DNA of 64,000 nt from Hemicentrotus pulcherrimus. Its lineage: Eukaryota; Echinodermata; Echinoidea; Camarodonta; Strongylocentrotidae. Within the stretch, counting starts at the first letter, position 1. Each line of letters opens with the position of its first letter. The stretch is from assembly GCA_003118195.1 (NCBI GenBank), contig BEXV01000172.1:379427-443426 (forward strand), in the 5' to 3' direction. The notes under the pieces were generated by a model that saw nothing but the letters and a program-made list of their open reading frames with translations, was not told where the DNA came from and made no database searches. Positions 1 to 12,889 of the stretch are shown here, piece by piece. Both the position numbers and the translations under genes were made by a program.

Positions 1-717
1 AATCTACAATGGTCAATTTCTAAGATATCACTCTAAACTCAGAACCACTAGTATATGTTTAGAAAGATAAACAGGACACAGGAGGGGTAACTGCTCCATG
101 AAAATCATGAGAAGAAAAAAAATAATGTGTTTTATTTTCTTACTTCCCGTAAATTATTGTCGTGAAACGAGACAGTGTTCTTAATCGAATAATTTTAATC
201 ATGTGAATATATAATTTCATTGAGAAGTTTCAAAGATAAAAAGTTTGTAAATGAATGTAGAAAATCGAGGAAAGATTCTCCACAATATTTAGAGTTTACA
301 AACATCTTAATATGATTGCCCCGAATCTATATCTTTTTATAAATTATTTGGGACAGAATTAAAGTGTTTTATACCTCCTCGTTGCCCCCGCCTCATTTTT
401 AGCTCACTAATTCCACTAATTAGGGGACCTTTGTACACGAACAAACAACACTTAGGTGCGAGGAAATCTTAACCTACGCCATAGAAAAGAGCAAACACAG
501 TACTGATTTTCAATAGAAGTGTCTGGTACAGAGCTTGGCGTGTATTCAGACTATCCGATGCAGTAAAAACTCAACGTTTTTTAAAAGCTTGACTTCAGCC
601 CTTTATGAAATTCTACAAAAATAACATAACTACATTGCACATTGTTGAAAAACGTGAATTTTAAGATTGTATGTATGTTAAATGAACGAGTACGAACGAT
701 AAGTGAAGGACTGCAAG
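1..717. other. AT-rich spacer, nothing recognised
   Basis: No open frame with protein-like composition and no recognisable element. It ends at a C18-A9 homopolymer junction at 718-744. Confidence 0.6.
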
Positions 718-744
718 CCCCCCCCCCCCCCCCCCAAAAAAAAT
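718..744. repeat. Poly-C/poly-A homopolymer run
   Basis: About 18 C followed by 9 A. Runs of this kind are slippage-prone, so the exact length may be a sequencing artefact. Confidence 0.8.
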
Positions 745-859
745 GAGTAAAACAGGTATACGGTTCTCTTCTAAAACTTTCCAATAGTATATACTTACCC
801 TAAAACACATTTTTCTTGACTTTGTTAGGATATATATAGGATCAAAAGCCTTAATCTTG

Positions 860-1138
860 TATTACGTTTGAAGCATGTTGTTTATATTTTGTTTTAGTCC
901 AGAAAAGTAGGTCCCGAGCATTATCCGTTTATTCTCAGCCTTTCTTTAATCTATTTTCCATATTTTTGTAACCTAAATTCTTGATTTAAAACTAAAAGTC
1001 ATAACATTTAATACGTTAAAATATCTAACGCATTATTGAGCTGGAAGCTCCTTTTTGTTTGTATTTTGTTTTATATCATTATTATATAACAGGTCTCTGG
1101 CATTATTCGTTTATCCTCAGTCTTTCTTTGATCTATTT
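860..1138. repeat. Degenerate direct duplication of about 90 bp
   Basis: The stretch near 877-952 (TTTTGTTTTA ... GCATTATCCGTTTATTCTCAGCCTTTCTTTAATCTATTT, read in pieces) reappears near 1060-1138 with substitutions and a small insertion. Shared blocks are GGTCYCNGGCATTAT, CGTTTATYCTCAG and CTTTCTTTRATCTATTT. The copies are offset by about 180 bp. Confidence 0.6.
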
Positions 1139-4100
1139 GATAAACAAAACAAAGTTCTCTGTATAAGGGTTCAATTCCCGCGTTGTTTTTCAAACAGCAC
1201 CAAAGTAAATCAAGTATTTGTAAATATTTACTGATTTAGAGCTTAAGTCACACAAAAAGAGAGAGATTATTCACCTCCTGTCATCTTTCTCTATCTTTCT
1301 AATCTCCTTTCAACTTTCTTTCTGTCTGCCTATCTTCTTTCTTTCTTGCTGTCTTCTTTCTTTCTTTTTTTTTTCCTTCTTAGATCCTCCAGCGCATTGG
1401 TCTCCTTTTTTCTTCCCGGATGTTGTTTTCAGTCATTTGGGCAAAAACAAATCACCGCTGAATATCACAACATGTTTTAACTGTTATATTAATTGTTTTA
1501 ATATTTAATGTACTGTATTCGTTATTTTATTATATCTGACCGCTAGCTCAGATCAGCAGTCTGTATTGACAATGCCACTATAAATTGATTTGGTTTACAC
1601 TTGCAGAAAATAAGATCTTAATGTATATCTCATCCCTTTTTCTCATAAATTCGAGTAACTTATGAATGGTACAAAATATTTATATTTTCAAATTATTGTC
1701 CTATATTAGTATATCTATTGTATACATTAATCATTTAGTATTTATTTGTTATTACGATGGTACTTCACTTCATTTAGTTATAAAGGCAGAAAACCGTTTC
1801 AGAGTGGGTCTAAGTAAGGTACAGTGATTGAAGTGATACCAAAGCTTGCTGGGGTGAAAATGTGACCTTTACAGTTTGTGTGTACGCCATCTCACGAGTA
1901 GAGTTGTTAGCATCGCTCTGTCGCTATCAGAAAAGTAACTTAAATGTTTCAACGATGATCATTAATTCTGTATTATCATTCATTCATTAATATTTGTATA
2001 TCTAGTATGTTGGTTAGTTGTTTTTTACTAGAAGATTTAGGAGAATTAAAAAGTCTATTTGTAAGAAAAACGACAACTTAAAACTGATAGAGATGACCAG
2101 AAATCTCAACGTACCCTAAGTCTTTGAATAATAGAAATCGTATAGTCTCTATCTTTTTTCTTTTTCCGTTTTTTTTCTTTCTTTTTCTTCTATATTTTAA
2201 TTTGCAATAGTTGATTGAGGCAGCTTTCTCGTGCGTTTATTTGTAAGGCTCCGCCTTGAGCCTACTTGATTAATTTTTATTTCGTTTGTGAATCTCTCGA
2301 CAAATTTTCATATTTAATCAGAATATCAGGAAAATAGACTTGCTCAAATCTTATTTTGATTTTTGAGAATATGTTTCTAATTCAAGCAACATTGTACCTC
2401 ACTGACAATATGACATTGTCCGAAAATCAATTAGTTAAAATTAACATTCATTCTAGTTTCTTACGAGTTGAAGTATCATGTGTAGAAACATAAATGACAC
2501 TATGAATGACTGTTTGCAAAAATGCAGTGATTTTTATTATGGAGTCGTAAACATGGTAAAATATAAAATATTTTTGCCTAAATGTGATTTTGAAAATACA
2601 AGTGCTTTAGTTTTTATGTTTTATACGCCACGTCCCAATGCATCTTGTTCAAATTACCAATGGTATTTAATTGAACGAATGTAAGGAATGTGACGGATGA
2701 AGAAAAAATATGATGTTAATTTTACTCAGCCCAATTACCTATCAATGAAATCTACTCTATTTGTATCGCCATACCGTATTTAACAAATTTCGACGTCTGC
2801 TTTGGTTTCAATATACATGTATAGATATATATATTATACCAAATGTATTTTGGTAAAACAAATTGCATGCGTATATAATTATCGTCATAGTTAACGTACG
2901 ATGCAGTGTCCTACTAACTTGACAAATACGGCACTGAGTCTGAATGAAAAAGACGTCATAGTGACGAAAGTAAAGGATTGCTGAAAATGATATTCACCAA
3001 CCCATTGATTGTATTGATAGTAATTGCTATTTCCACTATTCCATTCTTTTCTATATCCTCTGACGTAAGCAAGAGCTATTGCATATCCCATTTTATTTCT
3101 GACGTGATAGTTTTGACAGGCTCGTATTTTCACAATAAAATAGAATATTGAATAGCTGACAACAAAACAAGAATATAAACATAGGAAGGAGGGGTTTGAG
3201 AAGTCCTCTTTTATCCATCATATTTCATTGTAGTCATTAAGTAGTAACAGAGGTTAAGCCGTGTTGTAAATGTTATTGCGGTAATACAAGTCAAAATCGG
3301 TTTTCATAGACCCACGTTTGAAAACCATCCATCAATTTATATCTCCAATTCCCGGATAACAATAGGAATTTAGCCATTGCGAAGAAGCGCACGCCATCCA
3401 TAGGATCGCAACTTATACCTTTATGGCGTTCTGCATCCGACATTATCACTATGCTCGAAAAAAAAATTTCCTTTTTCGAAACTAAAAGCTTTTTGTGTTT
3501 TCCTTTTTTCTTTCTTCTTCTCCAGTTTCTGTTCTCACCTGTTTTTAGTAGACGGTGCACCTGCTTGTTTGAGAGTGGGTTGGCTGTCAGGCGATGGATT
3601 TTGTTTCGCTTTCTACCCAATAACTCTACTCGAGGCCCTCAATAATATTCTTATAATTTGATGACTTCATAATGACAATTAATTATAGTCTCAATATGAC
3701 TTTGTAGTTGTGATGAACGTATTTCAAGGTCATTAATCAGACAAGGGCTACATATTTATTATCATTGGATACTATGGTTAATAGTAATGAGAATATTCAT
3801 AGTTTGCAAGGAGATACGTTAAGTAATTAATTTCAATATGAAAACATTTTAGCGCTTTTTTATGGGGACAGGTATTTTTTTTATAGAGCCGTTTAAAAAG
3901 AGGGTGTGGGGACTTTTCCTATCGGTACAGGTATATAACTTTTGTATGTTACTTATGTAACATTCATTATAGGACACATTAAAAAAAAATACATATAGTT
4001 AGTGCGTCTTTTCAATTTATGTATTCAGTTTTTCATTTGATATTGTTGAACGGTTTTATCCAATGCCATGCCCTTCCAACAAAATTTTGGACCACGGTGT

Positions 4101-4390
4101 CAAAAAGAGAGTGAACTGAAACATTAGAAAACACGAACCACATGTAAACTTGACAAAGTACAGGAAACTATGTGCTTTAGTATTGACGAATACACTGGTC
4201 TATATTAATGCATTTGGGGAATCGCCCTGAATTTTGTCGTGAATTTGCATCAGCTCGCGCGTGGTAAGTTTGATGTAGGTTTTCTTCAATAATGTTTCAA
4301 TTTTGAAACAAATTTTCCTAATATCTGTTCCAGGAAATTATCTGGCTACTACACGACAATGTTCTGTTTTCTGAGATTAAAAAAACGCAA
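1139..4390. other. AT-rich intergenic DNA with a pyrimidine tract
   Basis: Holds a long pyrimidine-rich tract (about 1273-1382, ending in CTTAG, which superficially resembles an intron 3' end) but no neighbouring exon-like sequence. The rest shows only short chance frames; nothing else recognised. Confidence 0.5.
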
Positions 4391-4399
4391 CATATGTTG

Positions 4400-4540
4400 T
4401 GCTCCTAGAAAGCAAGTCGTAAATATACCACCTCACCACGATATTATACGCCCATTGTGTCGGCGTGGTCTTTGGCCTGCCGCCCGCTACTCGCTAAACA
4501 GCGCGGATCGCGGCTTGATAGGGCGTTTTACTATCATGAC
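4400..4540. promoter_or_regulatory. GC-richer patch, possible cis-regulatory DNA
   Basis: A short patch of balanced composition (CGCCCATTGTGTCGGCGTGG, GCGCGGATCGCGGC) inside AT-rich DNA. No protein similarity recognised in any frame. Function is an inference from composition only. Confidence 0.15.
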
Positions 4541-7139
4541 ACAAGATCGTTAAAAATAAAATAGAGCGAAAAGAAATAAAGAAGTCGGTCTTTCACGCAA
4601 AGTAGAATGTCTCATTGATATATAAAAGGATATAATTGAATAAAGTTGAATGAACTCTGTTAACATTTTAATGTTTTTGATACTACGCGGGGTGTATTGA
4701 ACAAGATATACCGTTGAGCCCCGTTACATCTCTAAGCCTACTCTTAAGAACAGGTTGTGAAACGTGTTAATGGCGTGATAGAACAAAACGCCATTGAATC
4801 CCTTACACTAGCGGCGGCCTTAACATAAAGCTTTGAATGTGCATCTACATAACAGAATGATTCATAAGCTCATGTACTATCTCAATATTGTTCAACTAAT
4901 CTTCATTAGGGTTGATGAGCTTTTATTCGGCGCCTTTGATGTTTAGTTCCATCTCTGATTTATTGAACTTGTTGGAATAAGTAAAAAGTTTGTTAAGAGA
5001 TGCAACGTGGAAAGCTTATTTCATGTTCATCATCGATGAACCTTGAGCCGTTAAAAAATTGATGATGGCTAATTACTAAAATAGCAATTTACTTCCTTAA
5101 ACAGTGGGATTTTAAAATTAAAGGTGATGTTTGACTGAATAGGAAAAAACGACGAATGACTACAGTTGATATGTAAAGTCAAGTATCATGTTTCCATGTT
5201 ACTGTCACTATACGTCATTCAACATTATTATTGATAAATCAATGTCTTTGTGAAAAAGGTCAAATACACACCTGTATAAATTCGGTTAACTTTATGATAG
5301 CTATTGACTGAATAATGTATTGGCAATTGGTATAAAAATATATTTATCCATTTTCATTTTGTGATAACCAGTGGGCTACAACGCACTGTTATAGTTATCT
5401 GGATATGTATTTTTGTTTTTTTTACAAAGGGACTTCATTATATTCAATTGACAAAAAGTAACCAAAGGAAATAGATATGTGTCATATTAATACAGGGCAT
5501 AGATAACCCAACGTCATTATGACGATACGCGAATGGTCTGCCAAGTTCGATATTTGAATATTGAAATGTTTTTTTGCATCATTATTATTCATCTTCAGGA
5601 ACTACACTACTCGATGCTAATAAAAAAAACCACTAAATATTTGATGCTAAATTCCTTTTATATTTGTAATAATGAATAAAGTTGATGTCATTTACGCTAA
5701 GACGACCCTAAGAAATACCCAAATGTATTACGCTTTAAATTGTAAGTTTACACCTGGTATTTTCAATCGAATCCGACATATATGGTCCTTTTTATTAATA
5801 AAAATGAATTGATTGCATGACCTTTAACCAACTTATGCTCTTGCCAAATAATAAAAATAGTATATATTATACATCAAGTGACGTAGTCAATGCAATCGAA
5901 GATATAATCATGATTTCATCACACGATTCTGCCCTATTGGCATCTATTTCATCACACGCGGATATCAAAATCATAAAGGCAAGTTTTATTGGGGCAGTAA
6001 AGAATTATATTCCCTCCTTTTTCTTTTTTTCTTTCTTAGGGCTTTAACGCGGTGAGGTTACAGCGCAGGTTTTGTAATAGGCCCGGAGCTATTTGCCGTT
6101 TTACACGTGTTTCGAGTACTTATGTAGGTAACGGGAGTTGATGCACGGTTCGTGTGTAGTGGAGCTGGAATAGAACCCGGAGCAATTGCATTTCGTCGTT
6201 TAAAAACCTCAAATAGTTCATTTCGATCAAAGATATTTAATTACATGTTCACACCTGGTCCACTTTCCCATACCAGATATATCGGCTAGCTTTTTCCGGC
6301 TCTTGATTCGAAGAAAAGTACACTGCTATACTCATCAAACAAATCACCAATTCATTGATTTGCAATTTGCCAAATGAAATATAGTTGTACACATTGCACG
6401 CATGCCATCCACATGTGAAAGCATCTTTTAACCAGCTGAGTAAAAAAATATATATCTGAGTAATTATTTCTTTAAATGATATTTTGACTTTACTCCATAT
6501 AAAATAACACTTTGGTTGTTAAAGCCCAGAAGAAAGAAATAAGGCTTATATTATAAGATGACATTTTATGAATTGAATACGTCAATATGTCATAAGTTGG
6601 TGTTGGTGTTTTTGTTGGTGGTTTTTTAAAGTGATTTTAGATCAAAATAAGGAAGAAAATGACAAGTAGACATATTTCAAAATATTGACAATGATCATTA
6701 CGATAGTGATGTTTGTCATGGTGATAACGGATGATGGTGTCTGAACAAAAAATGACGCTGGTGATAAGATCCCAATGATTTCATTGTTAAACTGTCAAAA
6801 CCAAACACCTTATTTTTAAAAAGAGATTTTTAATTAAATTGTTTCTATTTTTCAATGCATGATTTCCAAGTATAATAAGGATGGTTCAAAGACAATCCAT
6901 AGATTGTTTTCAGAATATAATTTACAGATATGCATTTATGCATTTACTAGTAGAGTTTGTAGGCTATTTGATTTTTATTGTCAACAATCATCAATAGTTT
7001 TTTATTTTTAACAAATGGCTTAACCAAAATCCAAAGTGTATTAAACCCTTGTCCTTTGATTAAGTTAAAAAGAACAACCAACAACATAACTTTGCAAATT
7101 CATGCAAACAATGAAATTTATCTTCATGACTTGTCCGTG
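4541..7139. other. AT-rich spacer, nothing recognised
   Basis: No convincing gene, RNA or repeat. The scattered TTTATT/AATAAA words and short frames are what AT-rich DNA gives by chance. Confidence 0.5.
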
Positions 7140-7440
7140 TGACGAATCAATCATCTTACCTTTGACCCCATTATGTCTTCCAATTCTTTCATGCTTGGCG
7201 CGCTTTTTCAGTGGTATCGCGATAACCTTTGGTCGTCTGTCTCCCCCATACGGTGATCCATCATAAACACCATACTGCCATCACCACCACGCATTATTAC
7301 CCCTTCCAAAACACAGAGCCGCACCCACATCGCACCCCAGGGTGGCGCCAACCCAGCCACGCCCTGAGTGTGCCAGTGCTACCCTACTCACTAGTATCTC
7401 ATCTCAAACTTCTCGCAATGTTCGTTGAATCCTTATAATC
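7140..7440. promoter_or_regulatory. Candidate regulatory patch with nuclear-receptor and E2F-like words
   Basis: Composition shifts to near-balanced. TACCTTTGACCCCA at 7157-7170 resembles a DR1 nuclear-receptor site (HNF4/COUP-TF type) and TTGGCGCGC lies near 7195-7203 (E2F-like). The short frames here contain no recognisable domain. Confidence 0.2.
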
Positions 7441-10400
7441 TCTTTCCCTGGTTTCTGGAATATTTTCAGTCATGGCGGATAGAAAAATGGTAAAGTTTAG
7501 AGGGAATGAGTCCGCTCTATTCGGCGTTCAACGCGTAAACTATATCATCCTGAGATGGGGGATGTACTTTGAGACTGGCTGGCCAAGGGTTTACAAACAT
7601 TGAGCCGCTCTGATATTTAACATAGTCACCGGCAGAATAAATGACACACTCTGTTATATATTACATTTTTATTTGAAGTTCAGGGTTCCCATATTGACTC
7701 TACTAAGCAATTGCCTGCCCGAAAAAGTGTTGTGTCTGCAAGCAATTAAGTAAATTTATGTTGGAGATCTGTTTATTGATCATTTGAAAATAAAAGAAGC
7801 CCTAAGTTTTAGGGCACATCATCTACAACTGATTTATATTGCAGCGTGTGAGTGTAGTTCATATTAACATCGGTCAGAATACAGCTTTGGTGGGTTAAGT
7901 GTATTGACATATCGTCTTCAGCTTGCCTACATCATCATTGCGAGGGAGGAGGAAAGAGAGTGACTGAGAGGCAGAGAGACGGGAGAAGAAAGGATGGAGA
8001 GCAGATAGACTGCCAACCGATGGGGTTGCTATGAAATCATCCTCTAGTTTAAACAGGATTTCAGTCTTTTTTTTACTCCTTCCCCTCATCCATCCATCCC
8101 AGTCTGATGTCCCATCATCGCCAGACAGTCTGTATGAGGTTGATTCGATCGTGACCAGGCCTCAAGTAAGGGGATGGTCTGCTCACATCACATCACCAAC
8201 CTCGATTAGCCCCTTCAACAAATCCGATTTCAGCTCAGAATTCACGAATTCCTCGACGTCCAAAATATTCCAGCTCAAATCTTTCCCCCTCCATCATCAT
8301 CATCATACCCTTTTCTCCGCCCTCCCTCCCATGGAATGCTACGTTAATACACGAAGCCTGTTTGTAAACACGGTCGAAGGTATTACCCACGGTCTGTGGT
8401 ACACAAAATGATTTTCTTCCAGCCCGAACCTATTTGCAAAACATCTAAATGTTTGGGTTTACAGAGAATACAAATGGGGAGGAGAAAAAAAATAGACCGA
8501 AGTTCGAACAAAAGCTAATATGTTTTGTTCTATTTGCCCAACAGTTAGCGAAGTTGGTTCATTAAATACAGTCAGATTATTTTCCTATTATTTACAAGAG
8601 TCAAACGAATAATTGTTTTTATTTGTCAAATACTAGAAGACCTGCGATTTGGGTCGTAAGAGATAAACAGTTAGAGCAGTTGAAAAAGTAAATATTGTGC
8701 TTGTGTCTGGAACAGTCGTTTCTAGCCTGGTTTAGATACTAGTTCATTCTACAAAGAGCATACCGGTACTAGAATCGTACTGAAATGGTTAAATTTGTTA
8801 AAAAATAGGATTTATGTATTGTGTTAATCTATAATTCTGAATATGAAAAGCATAACATCAGTCTAATGATTTATCCATTATTAAGGTTATATCATTTTTC
8901 TTCCTAGCATAATTCTTGAACAGTATTGAAACATGTTTATTTTGAATAAATGGAGATATACACTGTATCATTATATCGTAAGGTTTAAACAGCATGTAAC
9001 CTTTCCCCAAGTCTCCCAAAATAAAGAATAACTATCCCCTCCACAAGTCATGAGAAGAATTGACCATGTGCAAATGATATTTGTTTAGCCATACTATTAA
9101 TAATGGTGACTAAACTGACTCACACAAACTGTAATGCTTAATATAATATTCAAACATACTTTACCGGCTTATGTAGGTTCTAAAAAGTTTGTTCTATTTT
9201 CAGAACTTAATGTTTCATGGGAATGTTGTTGACAAGGTTTAATTCATTTAAAACAAATTATGTTACAAAATGTGTTCCTCACTGTAGGAAACCCATGTAT
9301 CTGCATGGTGCAGGAATAAAATAAGGAGAGAATGATGCAGCGTTGTCATGGGACACACACCCATCGTAAACACATATTATTTTGAGAGTAAGGATCACCC
9401 ATGAAGGTCGGGAATCCATTTTAAAAATTCATTTTACCTCAAAGCCTGCCCCTTCTCAGCTTTCTGAATGACTAATGGAATGTTATTGTTCATATTTTCG
9501 TATAGGCTTTTCTCTCCTCCCATTGTTTTCAGCCCTCATCCCTCTACCCCTTTCATTCCTTCTCCTCTCAGTCACACCATCGTTTAGCTGGTGTTCTATT
9601 GTTATACGTCCTTTGGAGTCTTTATACACCGTGTGTGTTCTTATTTTTTGTTTTCATCGAGAGCTTCTCGCTTATCTTAGGACTCTTGTCCACCAGGCTT
9701 TCCCCCATGCTTGCCTCCTTACCCCACCTCACCCCGCTTTAGGCCCTCCATGCATATTACCATAACAGAAAGAGGGGAACAAAAGCTACCCCCTTCTCGC
9801 ACCTCGTGCTCTTAATATCGGCACGCCATCAGCATCTTAAGAGTTTCCACTTTACACCTCGCATTCAAAAGAGACAAAAATCTTCCCTGCGGTATGGAAA
9901 CAACTTTTTTTGGCATCGGGGAGGAAGTTTTTCTTCCCTAGTACATCTTCTCTCATCAGGGATTCATTCACGTTTACACCTAAACATCCATCCAGTCCGC
10001 ATCTAATGGATAGCATCATCGACCCTTAACCACCACTTGTTCTTTCTCCTTCGTCTTTGGGTCAGACCAAGATTTGATTTCAAGTCAAGGAATCCCGGGG
10101 TCAAATTTGAGCCCGGTAGAGTCAGAACACTCTGCAGTCATTATTATGTTCAAGCAGGCACGCGTAGCTAAGAAACCAAATAGTTATGGAGGCACGAAAA
10201 TGATTAAATCTTATATTGGCGGGGTAGGGTTTGTATGTCTCTACTCCTACTAGGATCTATCTGTGCACCAATACTCCTTCACTTTCTTCTTTAATAGACA
10301 CTCCATCAAGATCAAGAACCTCAGCTCGGGATAAATCACAGTCTTGACTTTTATTGTAGATTATTATAAACCAATACTGACTTGATGGATCATTGTGGAA

Positions 10401-10694
10401 TACAAAAGGTTGATATAAGATAGTTGGTTATAATACGTGATTCCGTGTTGTTACGATTCAGCAACTTTTCTTGAAATGTTATCATTGATTCAAATAATAT
10501 TGGTAGGTTATATCAACTTTAAGAAAATATAGTAATGGAAAAACACTCATTTGATGAAGAAAAAAATCTTTAATATCTTCTAGAAACTCTCTCGTGTTTA
10601 AAAAATTATGTTTACAATATAACCTACTTGTTATGATATTTGGCCGTGCAAGGGAGTGAAGGAGACAGAAAGGAGGAAGAAATGATGAGAGGGT
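7441..10694. other. Intergenic DNA; one signal-peptide-like chance frame
   Basis: No confident gene. A plus-strand frame at 8031-8411 (126 codons) begins MKSSSSLNRISVFFLLLPL, resembling a secretory signal, but the remainder is low-complexity Ser/His-rich and matches nothing I know. The DNA at 9430-10020 is pyrimidine-rich on the plus strand. Confidence 0.4.

Positions 10695-10733
<39 letters not shown>
10695..10733. repeat. (GA)n microsatellite
   Basis: A near-perfect GA dinucleotide run, flanked by purine-rich sequence from about 10645 to 10770. Confidence 0.9.
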
Positions 10734-10735
<2 letters not shown>

Positions 10736-11639
10736 AGATAGGGGTGAGAGGGAGAGAAAGAGGGGATGAGGTGTAACTCCTGTAACCGCATCATATAGAT
10801 TGATCATGATGATATATTCATATGAATTATGAAGTCATGATTAATTAATGTTGCAGTTAAAATTGAATTGACCAGTAAAGGTAGATCAGTGATTGAGTTG
10901 TATGGTTATGAAAAATGTACTTTCCTCTAATGCGATATTGAAAAGCCCTCTATTGGTTGATGAATATGAAGATTTTCTTACGCCGGACTGAAATTAAAAC
11001 ACAGGGACGTTTTTTCGTGGGCATTCGCTTCTAATTTGCAGTTTAGCTTCTTTTTTTTAGGACCACGTTTCAATATAGATAATTATTAATCGGAACTTAT
11101 TTAAACTAATATAATTCCCAATTAATATAAGCAATAGATAGCATCAGTAAGGCTTTGATCGGCTAGCAGACTAAGAAAAGGCGGGTAAGATAGGAATTAA
11201 AGGTATAAATAAATTTCCAATATGAATATTCACAGTTTTCTCCCCCTCCCCGGTGATCCAGCCTCCCATTCCCCTCACCATCCTGCACTCCATCTACCTC
11301 CATCTTCAGCTTTCTATCTTAACGTCTTTCGTGTTTCATTCTCTTTGGGTAGACCTCCATGACAAAGAAATCTTGAATTCTGTCTTCTTTTTTCTGAGCT
11401 CTTGTTCATAAATTCATGAGCAGGAGGCGTGGGATATGCATCACGTATGTTACTACTGCCTCGCTTACAATCGCTTGGGTCAGGGCGAAGGATGAGAAAA
11501 GGCATGCGTTTTTAGAGTCATACTTAGAAGTTGAAGTTGAGAAAAGGGGAGAAGGGAGTTTGGTCGGGAGGGAGTGAGCGAGCGACGACGACAAGCTAGG
11601 CTTGTCTTACGGGGCTATGAAATATTTATGCTAACAGGG

Positions 11640-11770
11640 GCGGCGGGCCCCTAGTCCCGCGAGACGTGGAAACGCGGCCCAAATTTGCCATCCCCGCGCG
11701 CGTATACCGTGCGCCGTACTGGGCGAGGGATTGCCCTGATGAGTAAGGGCGGCGCAACCTGACCTAAACA
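11640..11770. promoter_or_regulatory. CpG-rich island, possible regulatory DNA
   Basis: A conspicuous GC/CpG-rich patch (GGGGCGGCGGGCCCC, CCCGCGAGACG, CCCCGCGCGCGTATACC) in AT-rich surroundings. No domain in any frame. About 10 kb below foxA; whether it belongs to foxA or to an unseen gene is unknown. Confidence 0.25.
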
Positions 11771-11967
11771 CTCGCTGCTGTTAGACTCCTTGAATACATT
11801 GAAGTCATTATGAACATCACACAGCCAATCTACCATGCATGAAAGCAACCATGGAAAATCTATAACAAGGCGACATCCTGTGATTATTTTCACAATTTGA
11901 TCGTTTACTTTGTATTTTCAACAGTACATACATTTTGGTCATGCCCCCTTCCCTAACTCCCCCTGTA

Positions 11968-12078
11968 TTATAAATAGTTGCGATTGGTTCAAATCAATCG
12001 CAATTTTGCACTTACGAGATAGGAGTTACGATTAATTTCAAGTTGCGATTAATTCTAATAAATCGCAATTCTTTATAA
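11968..12078. mobile_element. 111-bp nested-palindrome element, MITE-like
   Basis: The ends are inverted repeats: TTATAAATAGTTGCGATT on the left and the complement TTATAAAGAATTGCGATT on the right. Inside, TTGCGATT ... AATCGCAA pairs occur twice, so the element folds into two consecutive hairpins. No coding capacity. It resembles a very short non-autonomous DNA element or foldback unit; the family is unknown. Confidence 0.5.
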
Positions 12079-12255
12079 GACGGGGCCGTAATCTTTCAAA
12101 AGAATAGTACGTCCCACTTCAGATAATACCTTAGCTTGGCTATTATCCAAGCAATATCCATTATCTTTAAAAAACTTTATTGAAGACACATTGTTTGTAT
12201 AAGCTATACGTGATACTTTCGATAAGATAATCATTATCCACATTATATTTATCAA
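12073..12255 (-). pseudogene. Open frame with a GNAT-acetyltransferase-like segment, possible gene fragment
   Basis: A 60-codon minus-strand frame without a proper start (begins at TTG; first ATG at codon 5). Codons 16-34 read RIAYTNNVSSIKFFKDNGY, which resembles the C-terminal GNAT-fold pattern N-x3-(A/S)-I-x-F-(Y/F)-x3-G-(F/Y) seen in many N-acetyltransferases. It continues with GRTILLKDYG and stops inside the palindromic element at 12078. A TAA lies a few codons above the frame, and I find no continuation upstream, so it would be a decayed fragment or an isolated exon. A chance resemblance is quite possible. Confidence 0.2.
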
Positions 12256-12613
12256 CTTAATACTTACATCTTATAAGCTTTTATACATCGGCCTGTGAAT
12301 TATGGGCTCCGTTACTTTAAGGATGGCGAACATGGATCTGACAACGCTTTAACATAAATTGCCTTCATACCTTTTTTGTAATGACTATAAAACTTTGCCA
12401 GCATTTCAACCCGTATTTTTATAAGCCTGCTCTGAAATCCTCAATGTTGTGTTCCTATTAACTCAAGAATTGAATGTTTGAACTGTTAAATCTATCTGAC
12501 CTGAGATGTTGTATACATGAAGAATCATTCAATAGTTGTATCTAGCTTATGCAAAATATAAAAAACAAAATAAATAATAAGAAACTGATTGAAAAAATGT
12601 TCTCTCTTTGCTT

Positions 12614-12660
12614 ATCTCTCTCTCTCTCTCTCTCTGTCTGTCTATGTCTGTCTATGTCTG

Positions 12661-12694
<34 letters not shown>

Positions 12695-12703
12695 TCTCTC
12701 TCT
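12614..12703. repeat. (CT)n/(TCTG)n compound microsatellite
   Basis: A CT run interrupted by TCTG and TCTATG variants. It creates spurious Leu/Ser-rich frames on the plus strand. Confidence 0.9.
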
Positions 12704-12836
12704 TAACTCTCTCATTATTCTGTCTTATTCTACATTCATTATTTATACTCTTTCAAGGGTCAACATTTTTTCGTCGTACTATGTCACGTCGACGAAAACG
12801 ATTTTATCAGCGCATTTAATACGTGGTTAATAGCCC

Positions 12837-12889
12837 AGCCCCCCCCCCCTCCTCCATCCCCCTCTCTATCTCTCTCTTTCTCTCTCTCT
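12837..12889. repeat. Poly-C followed by CT-rich tract
   Basis: A C run of about 11, then CTCC and (CT)n sequence. Confidence 0.8.

Noticed and set aside
1166..1182. tRNA B-box-like GGTTCAATTCC
   Set aside because: The T stem pairs poorly, and no A box or acceptor stem could be found upstream.
1273..1382. Intron 3' end (long pyrimidine tract ending in CTTAG)
   Set aside because: No exon-like open frame follows, and pyrimidine tracts are common throughout the window.
12549..12830. Leu/Ser-rich frames over the CT array
   Set aside because: Encoded by the microsatellite itself; the same applies to frames over the repeats near 36.6, 39.7, 40.2, 45.6, 49.4 and 58.7 kb.
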